From Phycisphaerae bacterium (GTDB lineage Bacteria > Planctomycetota > Phycisphaerae > Phycisphaerales > SM1A02): a DNA stretch of 45,055 bases. How positions within the stretch are numbered: position 1 is the stretch's first letter; each line of letters begins with the position of its first letter. The stretch spans positions 1 to 45,055 of the forward strand of contig VGXO01000021.1 of assembly GCA_016873275.1 (NCBI GenBank), given 5' to 3'. Shown piece by piece: positions 23,678 through 31,120 of the stretch. The notes under the pieces were generated by a model, which saw nothing but the letters and a program-made list of their open reading frames with translations, ran no database searches and was not told the DNA's origin. A program made the translations under genes and the position numbers.

Positions 23678-24657
23678 CAGCGTCCACTCCCGCGTCCGGA
23701 GAGGACGCCGCCGGGGCGTCCGCCGCCCGCGTCCGAGACGGTCCGCACGAAGAGCTCCTCCAGGCTCGCGCGGCTCGCCCGCAGCGAGGTGATCACCCGT
23801 CCCGCCGCCCGCGCCGCGTCGACGATCGGCTGCACCTCCGCGGCGTCGCGCCGCGGGATCCGCAGGTGCCATCCCTCCGCTCCCGCCGCGCACGTGCCGC
23901 CCATCGACTCGACGAGCGAGGTCAGCCCGCCGGGCAGCGGCTGCCCGCTGCCGGCGATCTCGACGTCATGCCGCTCGTCGCCGGCAAGCTCCGAGATCGG
24001 TCCCTGCGCGACGACCTGCCCTTGGTTCAGGATCGCGATGCGACCGCACATCGCCTCGACCTCGCTCAGGAGGTGGCTGTTGAGGAGGACGCTTCGCGTG
24101 GATGCCGCCTGCAGCAGCGCGTCGCGGATCTCCTTGCGGCCGATCGGATCAACGCCGTCGGTGGGCTCGTCGAGGACGAGGAGCTCCGGGTCGCTCACGA
24201 GAGAGACCGCGAGCCCCACCCGCTGCCGCATCCCCTTCGAGTAGGTCCGGACCGGTCGGTCCGCCCAGTCGCGCATTCCGACGAGCTCGAGGAGCTCGCC
24301 GCCGCGCCGCCGGCGATCGATCCGCGGAACCTTGGCGAGCGCCCCGAAGTAGTCGAGCGCCTGTCGAGCGGTGAGGTAGTCGGGAAAGCGGAGGTTCTCC
24401 GGGAGATACCCGACCTTCGCGAGGGTCTCGCGGTCCCCGAGCGGAGCGCCGAGCACCGTGCCCCCTCCTCCGGTCCGGCGCACGAGGGTCAGCAGGATCT
24501 TGACCAAGGTGCTCTTGCCCGCGCCATTGGGACCGAGCAGCCCGAAGATCTCTCCCCGCTCGACGCGGATCGAGGCGCCGCGGAGCGCCTCCACGCCGCG
24601 GTAGCGCTTCCGGAGGTCGATGAGGTCCACCGCGGCGTCGGGGCCCGACGAGGTCAT
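23677..24657 (-). CDS. ABC transporter ATP-binding protein
   Basis: This 326-residue ATPase has Walker A 'GPNGAGKST', signature 'YSKGMRQRV' (a variant of LSGGQ as in CcmA/NatA-type exporters), Walker B 'LLVLDEP' and switch His in 'LLNSHLLSEVE'. About 80 C-terminal residues after the nucleotide domain form the extra region seen in ABC-2 exporter ATPases. It pairs with the adjacent permease (one-base overlap). ATG 24657 lies six bases after a TACCAT box. Confidence 0.94.
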   Translation of the reverse strand: MTSSGPDAAVDLIDLRKRYRGVEALRGASIRVERGEIFGLLGPNGAGKSTLVKILLTLVRRTGGGGTVLGAPLGDRETLAKVGYLPENLRFPDYLTARQALDYFGALAKVPRIDRRRRGGELLELVGMRDWADRPVRTYSKGMRQRVGLAVSLVSDPELLVLDEPTDGVDPIGRKEIRDALLQAASTRSVLLNSHLLSEVEAMCGRIAILNQGQVVAQGPISELAGDERHDVEIAGSGQPLPGGLTSLVESMGGTCAAGAEGWHLRIPRRDAAEVQPIVDAARAAGRVITSLRASRASLEELFVRTVSDAGGGRPGGVLSGRGSGR

Positions 24658-24669
24658 GCGTGGATGGTA
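24658..24669 (-). promoter_or_regulatory. Predicted leaderless -10 box for the ABC exporter operon
   Basis: Minus-strand TACCAT (24669-24664), six bases, then ATG 24657. Within the 62-bp divergent gap to the DUF1573 gene, whose own -10 is 38 bp away. Confidence 0.5.
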
Positions 24670-24707
24670 CGGAGGAGACCCAGCGCCGTTGCAGCGCGGG
24701 CGCCGAC

Positions 24708-24719
24708 TACACTCCGCTG
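24708..24719 (+). promoter_or_regulatory. Predicted leaderless -10 box for the DUF1573 operon
   Basis: TACACT (24708-24713) is followed by six bases (CCGCTG) and ATG 24720. This is the same hexamer and spacing as for the cytochrome/DUF1549 gene on the opposite strand at 6379. Confidence 0.5.
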
Positions 24720-25823
24720 ATGCCCGCCCTTCATGCCTCCGTCGGGGTCATCCTCGCGTGCTGCCTGTCGCTGCCCGCGGGGTCCGCGACGATCCAGCAA
24801 GGTCCTCCGCCTCCGCCCGGCATCGCGCCCACCGAGCCAGGTCGAGGGAGGTTTCCGTCGCCGACGCCGGAGGCGCCGATCCGCCTCGAGCCGAGCCGAT
24901 TCGACCTCGGAGTCGTGGCGCCGGGATCGGTGCATCGCCGCACCTTCCGCATCGTCAACGATGGTCCGATGCAGCTCCGCGTGCGGGCGGCGAGCCCGAG
25001 CTGCCGCTGCACGACCGTGACCGACGTGGTCGGCAAGACGATCCCCGCGCAGGGCTCGCTCGAGCTCGAGGCGCAGTTCGACGCCCCGAAGACCCCGGGC
25101 GTCAAGGACGCCACGGTGAACATCGTGCTCGATGGCGCGCCGCGTCCCCTCGTCGCGACGATCTCCGGCGACGTCACCCTGCCGATCCGCGTCGAGCCGC
25201 CGTTCGTCGACGCCCTCGCCGGGAAGGTCGGCGGCACCGTCCGCCTCACCTCGATCGACGGTCGCCCCTTCACGATCCTCTCCGCGGGAGGACGCCCGCC
25301 GGTCTTCGCCGATCCGGCGCCGTCGGGACCTGCCGCGGCGCAGTCGATCAACTGGACGACCGCCGGACTCGCCTGCGAGAAGATGCCGCTGTGGTGGATC
25401 GTCGTCACCGATCACCCCGACTGCCCGATCGTGCCGCTCCGGATCCGCCATGAGTGCACCGGCACCAAGGCGGACATGGCGCGGTACGACCGCTTCTGGA
25501 TCCTCTCCGACCAGCTCGTGAGCCTCGGGACGATCCGCGCCGGCGAGGCGACCTCCTTCGAGGTGCAGCTCGACCACTACAACCCGAAGGGTCGAGGTCG
25601 CATCGAGCGCCCGAACTTCCGCGACGTGCGTGCCGCCACGATCGCCTCGCCGGACCTCGAGCTCGCGATCACCGGCACCCGACCCGTGGGAACGGACTCG
25701 GTGGTGATCTCGATGACGGTCACCCCGAAGCCGGGCACCTCCGGGGCGATCGAGACCTTCCTCCGCGTCGAGACCGCGACGGGGGCGGGCGAGGTCCCCT
25801 TCGTCGCGGTGGTCGCTCCGTGA
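24720..25823 (+). CDS. Secreted DUF1573 domain protein
   Basis: This 367-residue exported protein has a signal peptide (residues 1-23, MPALHASVGVILACCLSLPAGSA). A Pro-rich linker leads to a DUF1573 Ig-like domain: 'RFDLGVVAPGSVHRRTFRIVNDG' and 'RAASPSCRCTTV', the latter with the paired Cys typical of the family. The remaining two-thirds repeats beta-sandwich-like segments ('PLWWIVVTDHPDCPIVPLRI', 'DLELAITGTRPVGTDSVVISMTV'). The function is unknown; DUF1573 domains are thought to be periplasmic scaffolds. ATG 24720 fits both signal peptide and promoter. First gene of an operon with a phosphoesterase (GTGA overlap) and tsaB. Confidence 0.9.
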   Translation: MPALHASVGVILACCLSLPAGSATIQQGPPPPPGIAPTEPGRGRFPSPTPEAPIRLEPSRFDLGVVAPGSVHRRTFRIVNDGPMQLRVRAASPSCRCTTVTDVVGKTIPAQGSLELEAQFDAPKTPGVKDATVNIVLDGAPRPLVATISGDVTLPIRVEPPFVDALAGKVGGTVRLTSIDGRPFTILSAGGRPPVFADPAPSGPAAAQSINWTTAGLACEKMPLWWIVVTDHPDCPIVPLRIRHECTGTKADMARYDRFWILSDQLVSLGTIRAGEATSFEVQLDHYNPKGRGRIERPNFRDVRAATIASPDLELAITGTRPVGTDSVVISMTVTPKPGTSGAIETFLRVETATGAGEVPFVAVVAP

Positions 25824-26734
25824 GCGAGGCGCTCAAGGACGCCGGGGCGACCTGCGATCTCCTCGACCGCGCCTCCGCGGCGATGCGCTCGGATCCGCGC
25901 CGCCGCGGCGCGACCGTGCACCTGCCCGCCCAGGGTCGCCTCGTGGTCACCGGCGACCTGCATGACAATCCGATCAACCTCCAGAAGATCCTCGCCCTTG
26001 CCCGTCCCGAGCGCGGCGCCGACCGCCACGTGATCCTGCAGGAGCTGATCCACGGCGACCGGCTCGTCAACGGCGTCGACCTGAGCCACCGCATGGTGGG
26101 GCGGATCGCAGAGCTCGTGGTGCGCCATCCCGGACAGGTCCATCCGCTCCTCGCGAACCACGAGCTCTCGCAGATGCGGGGCGACGCGGTGAGCAAGGGC
26201 GCCGGCGACAACGTGGCGCTCTTCGACGACGGGCTCGACTGGGCGTTCGGCGACCGTGCGGACGACGTCGCCGACGCGATCGGGCGCTTCGTGCGGTCGA
26301 TGCCGCTGGCGCTCCGCACCGAGTCCGGCATCCTCTGCAGCCACTCGATCCCCTCGCCGCTCGCGATGCCGCGATTCGATCCGGCGGTCCTCGACCGCGA
26401 CTTGAAGGACGCCGACTACGCCCCGCCGTGGGGCGCGGCGTACCTCATGACCTGGGGTCGCGGGCATGATCCCAAGCAGGTCGCGGCGCTCTCCGAGGCG
26501 TGGGGCGTCTCGCTGATCTGCGTCGGTCACGGGCACGCGGAGACCGGCGCCGAGGCGGTCTGCCCAGGACTCCTCATGCTCAACAGCGACCACGCCCGCG
26601 GCGCGGCGTGGGTGGTGGATCTCTCCTTGCCACCTCCCTCCGCGGAGGACGCCGCCATGGAGGCGGTGCCGCTTGCGGCGATCCCGCTGCCGAGCGAGGA
26701 GGCGCCGCGGAAGGACGCCGAGCGTGCCGGCTGA
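25820..26734 (+). CDS. Calcineurin-like metallophosphoesterase
   Basis: This 304-residue protein starts at GTG 25820 in a GTGA overlap with DUF1573. Metal-binding motifs are GDLHDN (45-50), 'ANHE' (112-115, in place of GNHE) and 'GHGHAETG' near 235. An intact pair of His/Asp sets suggests an active dinuclear phosphoesterase in the cytoplasm. In the usual first motif the sequence is GDxHG; here DLHDN, as in several planctomycete members. Substrate unknown. The C-terminal 40 residues are Glu/Ala/Pro-rich and likely disordered. Confidence 0.9.
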   Translation: MSEALKDAGATCDLLDRASAAMRSDPRRRGATVHLPAQGRLVVTGDLHDNPINLQKILALARPERGADRHVILQELIHGDRLVNGVDLSHRMVGRIAELVVRHPGQVHPLLANHELSQMRGDAVSKGAGDNVALFDDGLDWAFGDRADDVADAIGRFVRSMPLALRTESGILCSHSIPSPLAMPRFDPAVLDRDLKDADYAPPWGAAYLMTWGRGHDPKQVAALSEAWGVSLICVGHGHAETGAEAVCPGLLMLNSDHARGAAWVVDLSLPPPSAEDAAMEAVPLAAIPLPSEEAPRKDAERAG

Positions 26735-27467
26735 TCCGATGGCTCGGGTGGGCTCGCTCGCGATCGAGTTGTCCTCGCGCCGCGGCGGGGTCGCGCTCCG
26801 CGGACGGGACGGCGCGATCCGAGTCTCGGAGTTCGAGCATGGCGACCGCCGCCGCGAGCCGCTCGTGCCCGCGATCGACGAGCTCGTGCGGGGCGCGGAC
26901 CTCCGCCCCCGCGACCTCTCGGTCGTGATCGTCTCGATCGGTCCCGGCGGCTTCACGGGGCTCCGCATCGCGGTCGCGACGGCGAAGGGACTCGCGGAGG
27001 CGCTCTCGATTCCAGTCGTCGAGGTGCCCTCGACCCTCGTCGCCGCCGAGTGTCGGCGCCGCCAATCCGACCTCCGCCGGGTGATGGTGGTCGCCGCGTC
27101 GAAGCGGGACTCCGCCTGGCTCCACGCCGTCGAGGTCGCGCCCACCGCCGTCGGCTGGCGCGACCTTCGACCCGCCGCGACGTGGCGGAGCGCCGATCTC
27201 GCGGCGCAGGGCGCCGCATGGCGGGCGACCGCCCCCGAGGCGCTCGTCGCCGACGAGCATCAGTCGATCGAGGTCCTCGCCGAGCTCGCGGGGCTCGGCA
27301 TGCCCGCGCCCGAGCCGCCATGCCTCGATGCCGGCGTCCTTCTCGAACTCGGCGAGCGGCGGCTCGCCGCGGGCGAGGCGACCGACCCGCTCCATCTCGC
27401 CGCGTGCTATCCGCGCGAGCCCGAGGCGGTCTCCATCTGGAACGCGCGGCATCCCGAGGACCGGTAA
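26724..27467 (+). CDS. tsaB: tRNA threonylcarbamoyladenosine synthesis protein TsaB
   Basis: This 247-residue ASKHA-fold protein partners TsaD in t6A37 tRNA modification. The family signature is 'SIGPGGFTGLRIAVATAKGLA' (GPGSFTGLR type). GTG 26724 has a ribosome site AAGGA (26711-26715, 8-nt spacing) and overlaps the previous gene by 11 bp; ATG 26739, two bases short of SD support, is the alternative start and would give 242 residues. N-terminal 'GSLAIELSSRRGG' matches the family's LAIDTS strand. TsaB lacks its own catalytic metal site, so it acts as scaffold. Last gene of the DUF1573 operon. Confidence 0.9.
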   Translation: MPADPMARVGSLAIELSSRRGGVALRGRDGAIRVSEFEHGDRRREPLVPAIDELVRGADLRPRDLSVVIVSIGPGGFTGLRIAVATAKGLAEALSIPVVEVPSTLVAAECRRRQSDLRRVMVVAASKRDSAWLHAVEVAPTAVGWRDLRPAATWRSADLAAQGAAWRATAPEALVADEHQSIEVLAELAGLGMPAPEPPCLDAGVLLELGERRLAAGEATDPLHLAACYPREPEAVSIWNARHPEDR

Positions 27468-27515
27468 CGCGATCCTCCCGTGCCGAGGCTCGCGCCCCGC
27501 GGCGCGCGGCCGCCA

Positions 27516-27540
27516 CGCGGAGTGCCCCCGCGGAGTGCCC
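27516..27540 (+). repeat. 12-bp tandem duplication upstream of the HTH-receiver gene
   Basis: CGCGGAGTGCCC occurs at 27516-27527 and 27529-27540 (13-bp period) in the 223-bp gap after tsaB. It may be a paired operator or a chance duplication. The rest of the gap (27468-27690) is C-rich with no clear promoter or hairpin of note. Confidence 0.5.
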
Positions 27541-27690
27541 GATCTCGCCGTTCCGCCCCACCCGCCCCGACCGCCCGGAACGCACCCTCGTCAACTTCGA
27601 CGCCGTCCCCGAAGTCACCCCATCTTCCGGTCGATCCCTTCCCCACCCGCGGCGTGCGCGGGCATTCCGCGGGACGGAGTCGACGGAACC

Positions 27691-28281
27691 ATGGACGAGA
27701 CGCCCCCGATCGAGGACCTGCGGGAGAAGACGATCTTCACCACCGGCGAGGCCGCCGTGCTCTGCAAGGTCTCGCAGCAGACGATCATCCGCTGCTTCGA
27801 CAGCGGACGCCTGTCGGGCTTTCGGGTTCCCGGATCCCGCTTCCGCCGCATCCCCCGCGCGGAGCTCGTGCGGTTCATGCGCGAGAACGAGATCCCGCTC
27901 GATGCCCTCGGTCTCGGTCGCCGGACGCTGCTCGTGGTCGACGACGACGCGCATCTGCTCGACCGCCTTGGCGAGACCTTCGCGGACGACGCGGGCTGGC
28001 GGCTCGTTCCGGCGACGACGGCGCTGGAGGCGGGCCTCGAGCTGGCGTCGCTCGCGCCGGACGTGCTGCTGCTCGACGTGGGGCTCCCGGACCTCGATGC
28101 CGCCGACGCCTGCGGGAGGATCCGTCGCCGCCCGAAGCTCGCCGACATGCGGATCGTGGTGACCGGAGGCGCCGCCGACGAGGAGCGGTTGCTCGCCGCG
28201 CGAAGGCAGGGTGCCGAGGTGCTCCGCAAGCCCTTCGAGATCGAGTCGCTTCGCGTCATCCTGCGGGGAGCGTCGCGGTGA
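27691..28281 (+). CDS. Excisionase-like HTH fused to response-regulator receiver
   Basis: This 196-residue regulator has an N-terminal MerR/excisionase-type winged helix (residues 13-65, 'IFTTGEAAVLCKVSQQTIIRCFDSGRLSGFRVPGSRFRRIPRAEL') and a C-terminal receiver (78-193). The receiver keeps the acidic cluster Asp84-86, phospho-acceptor Asp129 in 'LLLDVGLPD', Thr158 and Lys180 in 'RKPF', so it should be phosphorylatable. The domain order (HTH first) is the reverse of classical response regulators. This arrangement is known in planctomycetes but rare elsewhere. The partner kinase is not adjacent; the GAF hybrid kinase at 6445-8325 is a candidate. ATG 27691 has GGAGTCGACGGAACC upstream. Confidence 0.9.
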   Translation: MDETPPIEDLREKTIFTTGEAAVLCKVSQQTIIRCFDSGRLSGFRVPGSRFRRIPRAELVRFMRENEIPLDALGLGRRTLLVVDDDAHLLDRLGETFADDAGWRLVPATTALEAGLELASLAPDVLLLDVGLPDLDAADACGRIRRRPKLADMRIVVTGGAADEERLLAARRQGAEVLRKPFEIESLRVILRGASR

Positions 28282-28421
28282 GCCCGCGTCCGGCGCCCTC
28301 GCCCCGCGGCACTGGCGCGACCCGCGCAGACCGAACGATGTGGCTCGAACCTCGGGGTCCACGCGTCAAGCGCTCAATCGAGGTCCTCCTTGATCCGATG
28401 CCGGTGGCGGAGGAGGAGCCC

Positions 28422-29543
28422 ATGAACGCCGACATCCGAACTGAGGGAGCCAGCACGACGCCGCATCGCCCCGCCACGCGGAGCGCCCTGCTCGTCACTG
28501 GCCGTCCGACCCTGTCCGCCAACGCCCGCCGCCGCCTCTCGTCGATGGGCATCCCCTGCGAGACCCGCAGCGACGCCCGCCGCGCCGCGGCGACGCTCCG
28601 CGAGGGCTCCTACGACCTGCTGATCATCGACGACTCGTTCCCGCCGAGCGTCTGCGAGGGCCTCATCGAGGCGCTCCGCGAGCGCGATCCCTCGGCGACG
28701 GCGGTCTGGCTCGCCGAGTCTGCGTCCGTCGCCGAGACCGTCGCGGCGATGCGGATCGGCTTCGACGACATCCTCTCCCTGCCGCTCCGCGAGGAGGAGC
28801 TCGCGCTCCGCCTCGACGCGGCGAGCCGCCGACAGGAGACGATCCGCCGCTCGCAGCGCCGGCTCGCCCGCTGGCGCCTCGTCTGCCGGCAGCTCAACGC
28901 GGCACGCCACGAGGCGGATCGAGCCGCGAGCGAGGCGCGCGGCGACCTCGACCAGGCGCGGGCCGAGACCGTCCGGCAGGTGGAGGACGCGGTGCTCTCG
29001 AGCGAGTTCCGCACGCTGCTGCGGCAGGAGCTCGAGGTCGAGAGCCTGCTCCGCACCGCGATGGAGTACCTGCTGACCAAGACCGGTCCCACCAACGCCG
29101 CGGTGTTCCTCAACAACGGCGGCAGCAAGTGGGGTCTCGGCGCCTACGTCAACTACCGCATTCCCCGCGCCTCGATCTCGGTGGTCCTCGACCGCATCGC
29201 GGAGCAGGTCTGTCCGCAGGTCGCGGGACAGACCGGCATCCTCCGCTTCACCGACGTCGCGGAGTTCGTCGAGTCGGTCGGACCCGAGGGCGAGCCGCTG
29301 AAGGACCAGGAGGTCGTGAGCTTCGGATGCCATCACGAGGGCGAGTGCCTCGCGGTGGTGGTCCTCTTCCGCGACCGCCGCGAGGCGTTCCGCGAGGGCG
29401 CCGCCGCCACGCTCGACCTGATGCGGAGCATCCTCGCCGCGCAGATGGCGTCGATCGTCCGCATCCATCACCGCTCGAAGCCGCAGTGGCCCGACGAGGC
29501 AACCGACGCCCACGAGGAGGGCGGATGGGACGCCGCCGCCTGA
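28422..29543 (+). CDS. Degenerate receiver, coiled coil and GAF-like domain protein
   Basis: This 373-residue protein starts at ATG 28422, with AGGAGG about 6-11 nt upstream. Residues 20-132 look like a receiver: phospho-acceptor-like Asp70 in 'YDLLIIDD' is kept, but the acidic pair of strand 1 is replaced ('ALLVTGRP') and the conserved Lys near 120 is Leu ('LSLPLREEE'). A coiled coil (about 130-205) links to a C-terminal GAF-like domain (205-345, 'LLRTAMEYLLTKTGPTNAAVFLNNGG...'). No output enzyme is present. It follows the HTH-receiver gene after 140 bp on the same strand, so the two likely act in one pathway. Function inferred only. Confidence 0.82.
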   Translation: MNADIRTEGASTTPHRPATRSALLVTGRPTLSANARRRLSSMGIPCETRSDARRAAATLREGSYDLLIIDDSFPPSVCEGLIEALRERDPSATAVWLAESASVAETVAAMRIGFDDILSLPLREEELALRLDAASRRQETIRRSQRRLARWRLVCRQLNAARHEADRAASEARGDLDQARAETVRQVEDAVLSSEFRTLLRQELEVESLLRTAMEYLLTKTGPTNAAVFLNNGGSKWGLGAYVNYRIPRASISVVLDRIAEQVCPQVAGQTGILRFTDVAEFVESVGPEGEPLKDQEVVSFGCHHEGECLAVVVLFRDRREAFREGAAATLDLMRSILAAQMASIVRIHHRSKPQWPDEATDAHEEGGWDAAA

Positions 29544-29556
29544 GCGGTCCCCTTGC

Positions 29557-30213
29557 CTAGCGAGGTCGCGCGAGGATGGTGACGCCGCCCACGACGCGGT
29601 CGCCCTCCCGCACCGCCGGCTCATGGTCGTCGGGTCGGCCGATGATCAGCTCGGTGGTCGAGCCGAACTTGATCATGCCAAAGCGCTGACCGCGCTCGAG
29701 GCGGTCCCCCACCGCGAGCGGGCAGACGATCCGCCGGGCGATCGCCCCGGAGACCTGCCGCACCGCGATCGGTCGACCGTCGTCGAGCCGAAGGCGGACC
29801 AGGTTCGACTCGTTCACCCGCGCCGACTCCTCGGTCCGCGCGTCGAGATACTTGCCCGGCGCGTGGTGAAGCGCGGTGACGGTGCACCCCGCGGGCGCAC
29901 GGTTCACGTGGACGTCGAGGACGCTCAGGAAGATGCGGATCACGAGCGCCGGTCCGCCCTCGGCGCCCGGATGAGAAGGATCGACGAAGACCGCCGTGAC
30001 CTTCCCGTCCGCTGGACTGACCATCGCCCTCGGATCGGGATCCGCGGGGCGCCGAAAGGGCGGATCACGGAAGAACCACGCGACGGCGAGGAAGAGGACC
30101 GCCGCGACCCCCACCAGCCACCACAGCCCCACGAGCCCAGCGGGAACCGCGATCGCCGCGGCGATGACCGCCGCGAGCATCCACTCCCGAAGCCCGTATC
30201 GGGTCAGCGGCAC
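29557..30213 (-). CDS. psd: Phosphatidylserine decarboxylase proenzyme
   Basis: This 218-residue protein starts at GTG 30213, with GGAG eight bases upstream. Two N-terminal membrane helices (12-50) anchor it. The core carries 'SPADGKVTAV', 'IRIFLSVLDVHVNRAPAGCTV' and 'HHAPGKYLDAR'. The self-cleavage site is FGST in 'GMIKFGSTTEL' near residue 183, whose Ser becomes the pyruvoyl group. It is of the short archaeal/bacterial type and makes phosphatidylethanolamine. It is downstream of the membrane HTH gene (103-nt gap) and converges with the receiver-GAF gene (13-bp gap). Confidence 0.94.
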   Translation of the reverse strand: MPLTRYGLREWMLAAVIAAAIAVPAGLVGLWWLVGVAAVLFLAVAWFFRDPPFRRPADPDPRAMVSPADGKVTAVFVDPSHPGAEGGPALVIRIFLSVLDVHVNRAPAGCTVTALHHAPGKYLDARTEESARVNESNLVRLRLDDGRPIAVRQVSGAIARRIVCPLAVGDRLERGQRFGMIKFGSTTELIIGRPDDHEPAVREGDRVVGGVTILARPR

Positions 30214-30316
30214 GTTCGACGCTCCGGAAGCCGCGCGGACCGGGAGGCGGCAGGCGCCGCGATCGGTCCCCGGCGGAGTTCGCCCAGCGACCGCCCAGCG
30301 GCATCAGGGCGGCTCA

Positions 30317-31120
30317 TCACTCCGACGCGCGACCGATGAAGAAGCCCGCCGCGCCGCACACGAGGGTGATCCCGACGAGACCCCCCGCCCACGCGAGCAT
30401 GTTGCCCGCGAAGGAGGTGGCGATGCCCGCGGAGCCGCCCGTGGCGACCGCGAACGCCGCCAACGCAAGGAAGACCGCCGCGATGAGGACGCCGACCATC
30501 AGACCGGCCGCGAGCCCCGACCATCCCGGCTCGACCTGCTCGACGCTCGCCGCGGCGAGCATCGGGACGAAGGGCTCCGGAGCACGACCACCGATCGAGG
30601 CGGGCGCGGCGATGTCGCCCTCGACCGGCTCGAAGAGACCGCTGCTTCCCGCCGGAAGCTCGACGTTCTCCTCGCTCGAGTAGACCTCCTCGAGGAGCTC
30701 CGCGCCGAGCGAGGTCTCCTCGCTCTCGCGGGTGAGGTCCATGAGGGCGCTGGTGTCGCCCTTGGTCGGGGGCATGCGCGAGGCGTTGCTGCCAGAGTCG
30801 GCGAGACCGATCCCGGTGCCGCTCGCGTTGGAGTCGACCACGGTCATCCCGGTCCCGCTGAGGTCGAGCGGCTCGGAGGCGCTCGCGGGCTGGGTCTTGG
30901 TCATCGCCGCGAAGCTCTCGCCGCTGTCGTCGAGGGCGAGCGGGATGCTCGGCTCGCTCTCGTCGCCCGCGAGGAGGTCGATCTGATCGACCTTGAACAT
31001 GACCTTGTCGCGGTCACGGAACTCCTGGATCTGCCCCCGCTTCGCCATCTCGAGGACCTGCTCGACGGACTTGCCGAGCTTCTCGGCGACTTCCTCGGCG
31101 GTGTAGAACATCTTCGCCAT
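30317..31120 (-). CDS. Membrane-anchored protein with excisionase-like HTH
   Basis: This 267-residue protein has a MerR/excisionase-type HTH at residues 1-50 ('MFYTAEEVAEKLGKSVEQVLEMAKRGQIQEFRDRDKVMFKVDQI'), a long acidic Ser/Glu/Asp-rich linker (52-195) and two C-terminal transmembrane helices (about 203-230 and 240-262, 'GLAAGLMVGVLIAAVFLALAAF...'). The DNA-binding domain would face the cytoplasm, tethered to the membrane. The role is unknown; a membrane-linked regulator or chromosome tether is possible. ATG 31120 has GGAG eight bases upstream and its start codon overlaps the start of mutY (CATG). Confidence 0.85.
   Translation of the reverse strand: MAKMFYTAEEVAEKLGKSVEQVLEMAKRGQIQEFRDRDKVMFKVDQIDLLAGDESEPSIPLALDDSGESFAAMTKTQPASASEPLDLSGTGMTVVDSNASGTGIGLADSGSNASRMPPTKGDTSALMDLTRESEETSLGAELLEEVYSSEENVELPAGSSGLFEPVEGDIAAPASIGGRAPEPFVPMLAAASVEQVEPGWSGLAAGLMVGVLIAAVFLALAAFAVATGGSAGIATSFAGNMLAWAGGLVGITLVCGAAGFFIGRASE

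Noticed and set aside
27691-31120. Prophage or integrative element suggested by two excisionase-like HTH domains
   Set aside because: No integrase, structural or replication genes are nearby, and the HTH domains are fused to receiver or membrane parts, so they are cellular regulators.
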